A stretch of 9,002 bases of DNA, from the NCBI GenBank assembly GCA_028292785.1, contig JAQGLQ010000370.1, forward strand, positions 1-9,002, written 5' to 3'. The notes beneath the pieces are model-generated. The model searched no databases. It was given only the letters and a program-made list of their open reading frames with translations, and was not told the origin of the DNA. The DNA comes from Noviherbaspirillum sp. (GTDB lineage Bacteria; Pseudomonadota; Gammaproteobacteria; Burkholderiales; Burkholderiaceae). Positions 1 through 9,002 of this stretch are shown here, piece by piece. A program made the position numbers and the translations under genes. Position 1 is the first letter of the stretch; every line of letters starts with the position of its first letter.

Positions 1-679
<679 letters not shown>

Positions 680-688
680 ATCGGGGCT

Positions 689-1324
689 CTAGGGTATCCG
701 CAGCAGCTTGTGCGTTTGAATGCTGAGCTTCCACTTCGGGTTGCTCTTGCAAATATCGATCGCGAGCCGCGTGTTGTGTTCCAGCGCGGGCCCGTCCATC
801 GGCTGAACGTAAAAATGCTCGAAGTCGAATGACTCGTAGTCGTTCAGGATCTGCCCGTTCTGAGGAACCACCACTTTCAGTTCATTGCCCTTCCGTACCC
901 GCAGATCGGCTCCCATTTTCGGACTGACGCACACCCAATCGACTCCGTCCGGAACCGCTATCGTTCCGTTGGTTTCGATGGCCACCTCGAAGCCCCGTTC
1001 ATGCATGCTGTCCAGCAATGCCGCATCGAGCTGCAGCAACGGTTCGCCGCCGGTGAACACCACGAACTTGCTCGCAGCATGAATAACGGGCCAGAGCGCA
1101 TCGATCGTCTCCGCGAGCGCCGCGCTGTCGGCAAATTTCCCGCCGCGGTCGCCGTCCACACCAACGAAATCGGTATCGCAGAATGTGCAGACGGCACTGG
1201 CGCGATCCGACTCCCTGCCCGACCACAGGTTGCATCCCGAGAAGCGGCAGAACACCGCTGGCCGCCCGGCATGCGTGCCCTCGCCCTGAAGGGTGTAGAA
1301 AATTTCCTTGACGCTGTAAGTCAC
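689..1324 (-). CDS. queE: 7-carboxy-7-deazaguanine synthase QueE (radical SAM)
   Basis: QueE is a radical S-adenosylmethionine enzyme that contracts the ring of 6-carboxytetrahydropterin (the QueD product) to 7-carboxy-7-deazaguanine. It is 211 residues long. After FYTLQGEG at 9-16, the iron-sulfur cluster cysteines are Cys31, Cys46 and Cys49. This gives C-X14-C-X2-C instead of the usual radical SAM CxxxCxxC. The expanded loop is the form known from Burkholderia multivorans QueE. FTGGEP at 90-95 is the SAM-binding GGE motif, IETNGT lies at 116-121, and SPKMGAD follows near 134-140. The start is a GTG at 1322-1324, preceded by a weak GGA about 7 bases upstream. I chose it because the protein aligns from its first residues (TYSVKEIFYTLQGEG) and no better start lies upstream. 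The gene sits between guaA (79 bp gap) and queD (9 bp gap). Confidence 0.96.
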   Translation of the reverse strand: MTYSVKEIFYTLQGEGTHAGRPAVFCRFSGCNLWSGRESDRASAVCTFCDTDFVGVDGDRGGKFADSAALAETIDALWPVIHAASKFVVFTGGEPLLQLDAALLDSMHERGFEVAIETNGTIAVPDGVDWVCVSPKMGADLRVRKGNELKVVVPQNGQILNDYESFDFEHFYVQPMDGPALEHNTRLAIDICKSNPKWKLSIQTHKLLRIP

Positions 1325-1364
1325 TTTGGTTCCAGAACTAAAGAGCTATGCACGCAACGCCGGA

Positions 1365-1384
1365 GGCCGGACAGTCGGCCGGCC
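1365..1384. other. GC-rich inverted repeat between guaA and queE
   Basis: A perfect 6 bp inverted repeat, GGCCGG and CCGGCC, is separated by 8 bases. It lies 19 bp past the guaA stop and about 40 bp before the queE start. On the minus strand it is not followed by a T-run, so it does not look like an efficient intrinsic terminator. It could slow RNA polymerase, protect the upstream mRNA from decay or mean nothing. Read-through from guaA into queE is the simpler model. Confidence 0.35.
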
Positions 1385-1403
1385 GCGGTACTGGCACACG
1401 GGT

Positions 1404-2984
<1,581 letters not shown>

Positions 2985-3017
2985 GGAAAGTGCTTAATAA
3001 AAGAAATCTGGATAAAG

Positions 3018-3029
3018 CGCGCCGGCGCG
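3018..3029. other. 12 bp GC palindrome in the guaA leader
   Basis: CGCGCCGGCGCG is a perfect palindrome 34 bp upstream of the guaA start. It could form a small hairpin in the mRNA or serve as a dimeric protein site. In GC-rich DNA such a run may arise by chance, and no function can be read from it. Confidence 0.25.
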
Positions 3030-3161
3030 GGCGGAGCCGGGCAGCACGACACGACGCATACTTCATGCCGACGCATATGCGGGCGGCGTTCATGGCGTCC
3101 ATTGCCGGCGATCCGGAATTGCGCGACCGCCGGGCACCAGATGAACAAACCGCATCGGTCT

Positions 3162-3219
3162 GCAGCCGGCGCTGGCTCACCCTGGTGAGCCAGCACATGC
3201 ATGTGTGGCTGCTCGCCGG
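3162..3219. other. Nested inverted repeats in the guaB-guaA gap (candidate structured RNA element)
   Basis: This 58 bp stretch lies about 47 bp after the guaB stop in the 281 bp gap before guaA. It contains a perfect 11 bp inverted repeat with a 2-base spacer (GCTGGCTCACC at 3171-3181 and GGTGAGCCAGC at 3184-3194). The self-complementary 12-mer CACATGCATGTG (3194-3205) follows directly. Flanking arms CCGGCG (3166-3171) and CGCCGG (3214-3219) could enclose both in a branched fold. Competing pairings exist: GCAGCC (3162-3167) with GGCTGC (3207-3212), and AGCCA (3188-3192) with TGGCT (3206-3210). No T-run follows on either strand, so it is not a standard intrinsic terminator. It may be an mRNA-stabilising or processing element, an attenuator-like switch or a repeated genomic palindrome. 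The rest of the gap shows no convincing gene or strong promoter. Confidence 0.55.
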
Positions 3220-3265
3220 TCGTTCAACCCGGCTCGCAATCGTCCTGTGCCAAGGCACCGGCCCG

Positions 3266-4758
<1,493 letters not shown>

Positions 4759-4900
4759 CAGAAATCGCCTTTTCAAGTCCTCTTCTGTCGTTTCCAGAGG
4801 CGATCTTGGGCCCAAAAGCATGCGAAACGGTTTGAGATTCGTTGACATTGCCGACAAAGCATGGCGAAATCGAAGCCAGAGTTTTCTCGCAAGGGTGCCA

Positions 4901-5431
4901 ATGAAACAAGCCGCTTTAAAACGCGCCGCCATCGCGCTGCTCGCAATTTCTGCCGCAAGCGCGGCTTTCGCGCAATACAGCTGGCTGGACGAAAGAGGCG
5001 TCAAGCAGTATTCGGACAGGCCGGCGCCGCCCGGGGTGCCACAGAATCGAATACTGAAGGCGCCAGGCAAGACCACGGGTTCATCAACGCCCGCCGCCAG
5101 GCCGATCGCCGAAACCGCGCATGACTCGACAGGTTCGCCGTCTTCGCCGGCTACAAAGCTAGCGCCAATGACGACGGCCGAAAAAAACGCCGATTTTCAG
5201 CGGCGCCGCGCCGAGCAGGCCGAAAAGCAGAAGAAGTCCGACGAAGAGGAAAAAATGGCCATCGCCAGGAGCGTCAATTGCGAACGCGCCGGCGAGTACA
5301 AGCGGGTGCTCGAGTCAGGCGAACGCATTGTGCGCAACGACAAAAATGGAGAGCGCATTTTCTTGACGGATGAACAACGCGCCCGCGAACTGAGGGATAC
5401 CAGGCAGGTCATCGCCGACGACTGCAGATAA
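4901..5431 (+). CDS. Secreted DUF4124 domain protein of unknown function
   Basis: The 176-residue product begins with a clear Sec signal peptide. It has Lys and Arg near the N-terminus, a hydrophobic core IALLAISAASAAF, and a likely cleavage after AFA (residue 24). The mature protein opens with YSWLDERGVKQYSDRPAPPGVP, an example of the DUF4124 pattern (W-D-G-YSD-PP) common in proteobacterial envelope proteins. A Ser/Pro/Thr-rich linker follows (about 57-90), then a charged, probably helical or coiled region rich in Glu, Lys and Arg (93-122), and a C-terminal part with Cys127 and Cys175, which could form a disulfide in the periplasm. An upstream ATG at 4820 is in frame, but the ATG at 4901 has AAGGG at a good distance and starts the signal peptide directly. 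A perfect TTGACA lies at 4842-4847, without a convincing -10 box. The gene diverges from guaB and ends 3 bp from the rnfH stop. Its function is unknown. Confidence 0.85.
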   Translation: MKQAALKRAAIALLAISAASAAFAQYSWLDERGVKQYSDRPAPPGVPQNRILKAPGKTTGSSTPAARPIAETAHDSTGSPSSPATKLAPMTTAEKNADFQRRRAEQAEKQKKSDEEEKMAIARSVNCERAGEYKRVLESGERIVRNDKNGERIFLTDEQRARELRDTRQVIADDCR

Positions 5432-5434
5432 GCG

Positions 5435-5740
5435 CTAGCCTTGTCCACCTTGCTTTTTCTCAGCCCGCTTGCGCCGGGTTTCCTTGGGATCCGCAAGCAA
5501 GGGGCGATAGATCTCGATGCGATCGTGTTCGCGCACCGTCGCGTCCAGGGTTTTCAGCTTGCCGTACACGCCGACCTTGCAGTTCGCCAAGTCCAGGCCA
5601 GGGACATCGCTCAGCAGTCCGCTCTTGCGAACTGCCTCCTCTATGGAGGCCCCGGCGTGTACCACGAGATCGTGCAATACCTGTGCTTCGGGCCGGGCGA
5701 AACATACCTGCACACGGATCCCGTGAGCCGTCTCATCCAT
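5435..5740 (-). CDS. rnfH: RnfH family ubiquitin-like protein
   Basis: This 101-residue protein belongs to the RnfH (UPF0125) family of small beta-grasp, ubiquitin-like proteins. The family is named from rnf gene clusters for electron transport but is widespread beside ratA; its biochemical role is not established. Family signatures are VQVCFARPE at 10-18, EEAVRKSGLL near 34-43, KVGVYGKL near 55-62, and the strongly conserved DRIEIYRPLLADPKETRRKRAE near 73-94, followed by a basic, disordered tail. The start at 5738-5740 is preceded by GGAGG with a 6-base spacer, an excellent ribosome binding site. It overlaps the ratA stop by 8 bp, so the two are probably cotranscribed and coupled. An in-frame ATG 48 bp upstream lies inside ratA and lacks support. 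No other rnf gene is visible here. Confidence 0.92.
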   Translation of the reverse strand: MDETAHGIRVQVCFARPEAQVLHDLVVHAGASIEEAVRKSGLLSDVPGLDLANCKVGVYGKLKTLDATVREHDRIEIYRPLLADPKETRRKRAEKKQGGQG

Positions 5741-6164
5741 AGACGGCCTCCGCCCGTTTGCGGAATGAATCGACAAAGCTGTTTGCAATCATGTTGAATA
5801 CAGGCCCGATGATGGACTCCAGCACCCTGCTGGAGAATTCATAGCGCAGGTCAAATTCAATCTTGCATGCGTCTGCACGCAAAGGCTTGAAGGTCCAGGT
5901 TCCATCGAGTTGCTTGAACGGCCCTTCAACCAGCTTCATCGTCATGAGCGTTGGCGGTGTATGCGTGTTCTCGGTGGTAAACGAATGTTTCACCCCGTGA
6001 TAGTTGATCAAAAGGGTGGCAACCAGCCGATTGCCCTCTCGCTGCCTGACCTCGACGCCGCCGCACCACGGCAAGAATTTCGGATAATCCTCTACGCGAT
6101 CCACCAGCGCGAACATCTGCTCCACGCTATATCCCAATAATACGGACTTGTGAACGACTGCCAT
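5733..6164 (-). CDS. ratA: RatA / COQ10-like START domain protein
   Basis: This 143-residue protein belongs to the SRPBCC (START-like) superfamily and matches RatA, the bacterial relative of mitochondrial coenzyme Q-binding COQ10. E. coli RatA was reported to bind the 50S subunit and block 70S assembly. The COQ10 similarity instead suggests a role in ubiquinone handling and respiration. Which applies here cannot be read from sequence. Signatures are HKSVLLGYSVEQMFALVDRV near 5-24, DYPKFLPWCGGVEV at 26-39, INYHGVKHSFTTEN near 53-66, GPFKQLDGTW at 81-90 and CKIEFDLRYEF at 100-110, with a final amphipathic helix. The start at 6162-6164 (MAVVHKSVLL) is the family N-terminus, although no strong Shine-Dalgarno sequence is seen. 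A longer in-frame version reaching 6248 would overlap smpB on the other strand and is unlikely. The gene diverges from smpB across 67 AT-rich bases and overlaps rnfH. Confidence 0.93.
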   Translation of the reverse strand: MAVVHKSVLLGYSVEQMFALVDRVEDYPKFLPWCGGVEVRQREGNRLVATLLINYHGVKHSFTTENTHTPPTLMTMKLVEGPFKQLDGTWTFKPLRADACKIEFDLRYEFSSRVLESIIGPVFNMIANSFVDSFRKRAEAVYG

Positions 6165-6231
6165 GAAAAATGAACCGTTTGATAAAATGAGAAGCTGAAA
6201 TTTTAACCGACCCGAAGGCTTTACCCTATTC
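6165..6231. promoter_or_regulatory. Divergent ratA / smpB control region
   Basis: These 67 bases separate the two divergent start codons and are markedly more AT-rich than the flanking genes. They must hold, or lie close to, the promoters of both genes. TAAAAT at 6183-6188 is a possible plus-strand -10 box for smpB, but no good -35 hexamer is seen at the right distance. I could not identify the ratA promoter with confidence. Confidence 0.4.
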
Positions 6232-6681
6232 ATGACCATTGTCGACAATAAAAAGGCATTCCACGATTACTTTATCGAGGAGCGCTTCGAAGCAGGCGTT
6301 GTGTTGGAGGGCTGGGAAGTCAAATCGATTCGGGCCGCGCGCGTACAGCTGAAAGAAGCCTATGTGATCGTTCGCAATGGCGAAGTTTTTCTGTTCGGCG
6401 CCCATATCAGTCCACTGCCGACCGCGTCGACCCATGTGTCGCCCGATCCGGTGCGCACACGCAAGCTTCTGATGAATGCAGAAGAAATCAAGAAACTGAT
6501 CGGCAAAGTCGAGCGCGCCGGTTACACCCTGGTTCCGCTCAATCTGCATTACGCAAAGGGGCGGATCAAGTGCGAAGTCGGATTAGCCAAGGGCAAGAAG
6601 CAGCATGACAAGCGCGAAACGGAAAGAGAACGCGACTGGCAGCGGCAGCAACAGTCGATCATGAAACAGAACCGGCGCTGA
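6232..6681 (+). CDS. smpB: SsrA-binding protein SmpB
   Basis: SmpB binds tmRNA (SsrA) and brings it to ribosomes stalled on broken mRNAs, where it mimics a codon-anticodon pair. This lets trans-translation tag the nascent peptide and free the ribosome. The 149-residue protein has the usual length. It opens with [17 protein letters not shown], continues with [19 protein letters not shown] (the OB-fold RNA-binding core, about 20-120) and contains FLFGAHISP at 53-61 and RTRKLLM at 75-81. It ends with the basic tail [19 protein letters not shown] near 120-138, which forms a helix in the mRNA channel. The final residues (QNRR) are also basic. A GAAGG lies rather far upstream of the ATG, so the ribosome binding site is weak. 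The gene is alone on its strand, diverges from ratA and converges on the SPFH gene 28 bp away. The ssrA RNA gene is not in this window. Confidence 0.98.
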   Translation: MTIVDNKKAFHDYFIEERFEAGVVLEGWEVKSIRAARVQLKEAYVIVRNGEVFLFGAHISPLPTASTHVSPDPVRTRKLLMNAEEIKKLIGKVERAGYTLVPLNLHYAKGRIKCEVGLAKGKKQHDKRETERERDWQRQQQSIMKQNRR

Positions 6682-6703
6682 ATGCCCCGGCACTGCCCGG
6701 TTC
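6669..6703. terminator. Possible shared terminator hairpin between smpB and the SPFH gene
   Basis: The 7 bp inverted repeat GAACCGG (6669-6675) and CCGGTTC (6697-6703) spans the smpB stop and the short gap between the convergent genes, with a 21-base loop that itself contains GC pairs. Its position suits a two-way terminator, but neither side has a good T-run, so efficiency is doubtful. Confidence 0.35.
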
Positions 6704-6709
6704 GTCTGC

Positions 6710-7660
6710 TCAGGGAGTGAATTTATCCAGCGGCTGGACTTTCTGCTGCGACTTCACCACCTGCATCGCGCCTGCGATCAAGCCGCTGATATCGCTCAGA
6801 TTCGCCGGAACGATGATCGAGTTGTTGGTCTTTGCCAACTGAGCGAACGCATTCACGTACTGCTCCGCGACCTTCAGATTGACGGCATCCGATCCGCCCG
6901 GCTCCCTGATCGCGGCCGCGGTTTTACGGAGCGCTTCGGCGCTGGCTTCGGCGATCGAAAGGATGGCGGCGGCCTGCCCCTGCGCACGGTTGATGGCCGC
7001 CTGTTTTTCGCCTTCGGAGCGCGCGATTGCAGCTTCGCGCTCACCGCTGGCGATATTGATCTGTTCCTGCTTGCGCCCTTCGGAAGCGGCGATCAATGCC
7101 CGCTTTTCCCGCTCCGCCGTGATCTGCGCCTGCATGGCGTGCAGGATTTCTTTCGGCGGCGTCAAATCCTTGATCTCATAACGCAGCACCTTGACGCCCC
7201 AGTTTGACGCCGACTCATCAATCGCGCTGACAATGCTTTTGTTGATGTGATCGCGTTCCTCGAAAGTCTTGTCAAGCTCCATCTTGCCGATTACGGAGCG
7301 CAGTGTGGTCTGCGCCAACTGCGTAATGGCCGCAATGTAATTCGACGACCCATAGGAAGCCCGCATCGCATCCGTCACCTGGAAATAAAGAATGCCGTCG
7401 ACCTGCAGTTGGGTATTGTCTCGCGTGATGCATACCTGGCTCGGCACGTCGAGCGGAATTTCCTTCAGCGAATGCTTGTACGCTATCCGATCGATGAATG
7501 GCAAAACGATATTCAAACCGGGACCAAGGGTCGCATGATATTTCCCGAGCCGTTCAACGACCCACGCATGCTGTTGCGGCACTACGTTGATTGTCTTGAT
7601 GACAAAGACCACGGCGATGATGAATAGAACTAGGCTTATGCTTCCGAAACTGAATCCCAT
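6710..7660 (-). CDS. SPFH (stomatin/prohibitin-like) membrane protein
   Basis: This 316-residue protein is a bacterial stomatin-like member of the SPFH family, related to E. coli QmcA. Such proteins form large ring-like oligomers on the inner membrane and are thought to organise membrane patches or regulate membrane proteases. A single N-terminal membrane segment spans about residues 7-27. The SPFH domain follows (about 28-180), with NVVPQQHAWVVERLGKY, GPGLNIVLPFIDRI, QVDGILYFQVTD, GKMELDKTFEERD and WGVKVLRYEIKDLTPP. An Ala/Glu/Arg/Lys-rich coiled coil covers about 175-250, then a short C-terminal region. The start at 7658-7660 has AAGGGG upstream and begins directly before the membrane segment. 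A longer in-frame ORF to 7849 only overlaps nfeD. The gene follows nfeD by 11 bp, and the nfeD-SPFH pairing is a well-known conserved operon. No protease gene is adjacent. Confidence 0.94.
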   Translation of the reverse strand: MGFSFGSISLVLFIIAVVFVIKTINVVPQQHAWVVERLGKYHATLGPGLNIVLPFIDRIAYKHSLKEIPLDVPSQVCITRDNTQLQVDGILYFQVTDAMRASYGSSNYIAAITQLAQTTLRSVIGKMELDKTFEERDHINKSIVSAIDESASNWGVKVLRYEIKDLTPPKEILHAMQAQITAEREKRALIAASEGRKQEQINIASGEREAAIARSEGEKQAAINRAQGQAAAILSIAEASAEALRKTAAAIREPGGSDAVNLKVAEQYVNAFAQLAKTNNSIIVPANLSDISGLIAGAMQVVKSQQKVQPLDKFTP

Positions 7661-7671
7661 GAGCTTCCCCT

Positions 7672-8133
7672 TTAGTGATTGCTGAACGCGGCGTTGGTGA
7701 CGTTGGTAACGATAAGGCGGCTTCCGCGAACTTCGTGAATGACGAACTGGCCGGGCGTCGCCGTGCCGCCAGGCAGCAGATCCACATCCCACATCGCGCC
7801 CCGATACATGGCACGCGTTGAATAGGCCCCATTCCCTGTCTTTTGCCAATCGGCGATGAGCAGCGTCTGACCAATGTCGAGATTGACGTTGGGATCGCGT
7901 GAAACGTCTTCATTGCGGATTTTCCCGAATTTACTGCGACGCAACCCGTAGGTCGCGATGATTCCCACCAATGCCGCAGTCACGAACTGGCCCGGGATAA
8001 CTGCGCCCACCAGCGCAGCAGTACCGCCCGCAGCCAAGCCTATGCTCATCATCAGCAAGTATAGGGTTCCGGTGAACATTTCGAGGATGAGCAGCACTCC
8101 CGCTGCGAGCATCCATATGATCCATTCGCTCAT
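7672..8133 (-). CDS. NfeD-like membrane protein (short form)
   Basis: This 153-residue protein is a short NfeD family member, the usual partner of the SPFH protein encoded 11 bp downstream. The N-terminal half has about three hydrophobic segments: residues 4-20 (IIWMLAAGVLLILEMF), 22-45 and 50-65. The ATYGLRRSKFGKIR stretch that follows is probably cytoplasmic. The C-terminal part (about 84-147) matches the NfeD soluble OB-fold: DIGQTLLI, the conserved RGAMWDVDL and a final GSRLIVTNV. In this family that domain is proposed to bind the SPFH partner. The N-terminal ClpP-like serine protease domain of long NfeD proteins is absent, so no protease activity is expected. The ATG at 8131-8133 follows AAGGAG at a good spacing, and GATAAT at 8154-8159 is a weak candidate -10 box. 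The gene lies just past the ppsA terminator and so probably starts its own transcript. Confidence 0.92.
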   Translation of the reverse strand: MSEWIIWMLAAGVLLILEMFTGTLYLLMMSIGLAAGGTAALVGAVIPGQFVTAALVGIIATYGLRRSKFGKIRNEDVSRDPNVNLDIGQTLLIADWQKTGNGAYSTRAMYRGAMWDVDLLPGGTATPGQFVIHEVRGSRLIVTNVTNAAFSNH

Positions 8134-8170
8134 GCGCGTCTCCTTTTCCTTTCATTATCGACAATGTTCC

Positions 8171-8207
8171 GAAAAAGAAAAACCCTCGCGCCAGAGGCGG
8201 GAGGGTT
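8171..8207 (-). terminator. Rho-independent terminator of ppsA
   Basis: On the minus strand AACCCTC (8207-8201) pairs with GAGGGTT (8187-8181). The inner arms CGCC (8199-8196) and GGCG (8192-8189) continue the stem past one G-G or C-C mismatch, leaving a 3-base loop. The stem is followed at once by TTTCTTTTT. This is a classic intrinsic terminator in the ppsA direction. The plus strand has no T-run after the stem, so it acts one way. It lies about 150 bp past the ppsA stop and 38 bp before the nfeD start, separating the two transcription units. Confidence 0.9.
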
Positions 8208-8355
8208 CAACACACAGCAGTACGGCTGTTTTTGTTTATTGTTGTTCGTTTATGAGCATGCGTAGTCTAAACGAAAATTACCTCCAGGAAAACGGTTTTA
8301 TCCTGCATCCAAAGGGATATAGCCGCCATACAACACCTCGATTCAAGCAATAAAC
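8208..8355 (-). other. Long structured 3' untranslated region of ppsA
   Basis: The stretch between the ppsA stop and its terminator holds no supported gene. It contains an 8 bp perfect inverted repeat (TTCGTTTA at 8245-8252 and TAAACGAA at 8268-8275, 15-base spacer). A second repeat has CAGG (8285-8288) and CCTG (8302-8305) around AAAACGGTTTT. A GGAGGTAA reads on the minus strand at about 8277-8284 without a start codon at a usable distance. The region is AT-richer than the genes beside it. Such a 3' region ending in a strong hairpin and U-run could be a source of a 3'-derived small RNA, but that is inference. Confidence 0.45.
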
Positions 8356-9002
8356 TCACTTCGATGCCGCCAATTTCTGCCACGTGTCGATCACGGTGTC
8401 CGGATTCAATGAGATCGAGCCGATCCCTTCCTTCATGAGCCATTCCGCGAAGTCCGGATGGTCCGAAGGCCCCTGACCGCAGATGCCGATGTACTTACCC
8501 TGCGCACGGCATGCCGAGATCGCACGTGACAACAACGCCTGGACCGCAGGATCGCGTTCGTCAAAGTCGGCTGCCAGCAGCTCCATGCCGGAATCGCGAT
8601 CGAGTCCAAGCGTAAGCTGAGTCAGATCGTTGGAGCCGATCGAGAAACCGTCGAAATATTCAAGGAATTCTTCCGCAAGAATCGCATTGGACGGCACTTC
8701 GCACATCATGATCACCCGCAAGCCGTTCTCGCCGCGCTTCAAGCCGTTCTTGCCCAGCAGGTTGACGACTTTTTCCGCCTGTCCGAGCGTACGCACGAAA
8801 GGCACCATGATCTCCACATTCGTGAGGCCCATGTCATCGCGCACGCGCTTCATCGCGAGGCATTCCATCTCGAACGATTCGGCGAAATCGTGCGCGAGAT
8901 AGCGCGCCGCGCCGCGGAAGCCGAGCATCGGATTTTCTTCGTCCGGTTCATAGCGGGAACCGCCGATCAGTTTCTTGTATTCGTTCGACTTGAAGTCGGA
9001 AA
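8356..9002 (-). CDS. ppsA: Phosphoenolpyruvate synthase PpsA, C-terminal part (cut by window edge)
   Basis: PpsA makes phosphoenolpyruvate from pyruvate, ATP and water, releasing AMP and phosphate, and so opens gluconeogenesis from three-carbon compounds. The visible 214 residues are the end of the C-terminal PEP/pyruvate-binding TIM-barrel domain. The reading frame continues to the window edge beyond the first visible Met (8926-8928), with [13 protein letters not shown] and [20 protein letters not shown] preceding or including it, which is typical of PpsA. Further signatures are [24 protein letters not shown], the substrate-binding region [22 protein letters not shown] and the catalytic-cysteine loop [13 protein letters not shown]. 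The product ends [15 protein letters not shown]. The ATP-grasp and phosphohistidine domains would lie outside the window. Pyruvate phosphate dikinase is a relative, but these motifs, and the end of the protein, match PpsA. The gene has its own terminator about 150 bp downstream. Confidence 0.97.
   Translation of the reverse strand, partial: SDFKSNEYKKLIGGSRYEPDEENPMLGFRGAARYLAHDFAESFEMECLAMKRVRDDMGLTNVEIMVPFVRTLGQAEKVVNLLGKNGLKRGENGLRVIMMCEVPSNAILAEEFLEYFDGFSIGSNDLTQLTLGLDRDSGMELLAADFDERDPAVQALLSRAISACRAQGKYIGICGQGPSDHPDFAEWLMKEGIGSISLNPDTVIDTWQKLAASK

Noticed and set aside
1325..1403. PreQ1 riboswitch ahead of queE
   Set aside because: The 79 bp gap lacks the preQ1 aptamer pattern and holds only a GC-rich inverted repeat.
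4842..4870. Promoter for the DUF4124 gene based on a perfect TTGACA
   Set aside because: The hexamer at the proper distance (CGAAAT) matches the -10 consensus poorly, so it is not listed as a feature.
5733..6164. RatA-RnfH as a toxin-antitoxin module
   Set aside because: RatA has been called a toxin in E. coli, but the family is conserved as a COQ10-like START protein, and RnfH does not look like a classical antitoxin. The sequence alone does not support the label.
6165..6248. Upstream extension of RatA (28 extra residues)
   Set aside because: It would cross the divergent control region and overlap the smpB start. The family N-terminus begins at 6164.
7661..7849. Upstream extension of the SPFH protein (63 extra residues)
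   Set aside because: The extension overlaps nfeD in another frame and lacks SPFH similarity. The ATG at 7658-7660 has a good ribosome binding site and precedes the membrane segment.
8252..8353. 33-codon plus-strand ORF (MSMRSLNENYLQENG...) after nfeD and opposite the ppsA 3' region
   Set aside because: It has no Shine-Dalgarno sequence or promoter, and it lies in the inverted repeats of the ppsA 3' region. Its composition is not convincing, though a small protein cannot be fully excluded.

Overview
This window is a compact stretch of chromosomal housekeeping genes. It most likely comes from a betaproteobacterium of the order Burkholderiales, perhaps Oxalobacteraceae. That placement is inferred from the protein sequences, the QueE cluster loop, the moderately high GC content and the gene order. 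No mobile element, CRISPR array, rRNA or tRNA was seen, and no gene looks clearly transferred.

All but two genes lie on the minus strand. Reading in the direction of transcription (right to left), the order is as follows. ppsA (C-terminal part, cut by the window edge) ends in a long 3' untranslated region with a clear intrinsic terminator. Next is an nfeD / SPFH (stomatin-like) pair encoding membrane proteins. smpB is on the plus strand and converges on the SPFH gene. ratA-rnfH overlap by 8 bp and diverge from smpB. A plus-strand gene for a secreted DUF4124 protein converges on rnfH. Last comes a long minus-strand run, guaB, guaA, queE, queD and tadA (cut by the left edge), headed by a likely guaB promoter with a perfect -10 box.

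The functions in the left half connect. GuaB and GuaA convert IMP to GMP and so supply GTP. GTP is the precursor of queuosine, made in part by QueD and QueE. Queuosine and the inosine made by TadA are both placed at position 34 of tRNAs. SmpB (trans-translation) adds a further translation-quality role next door.

The stretches without genes are short. The guaB-guaA gap (281 bp) holds a dense set of nested inverted repeats. The ppsA-nfeD gap (222 bp) holds three hairpins, the last being the terminator. These two are the parts least explained by the genes. I found no convincing new defence, toxin or secretion system; the main findings are candidate structured RNAs and functional linkage.
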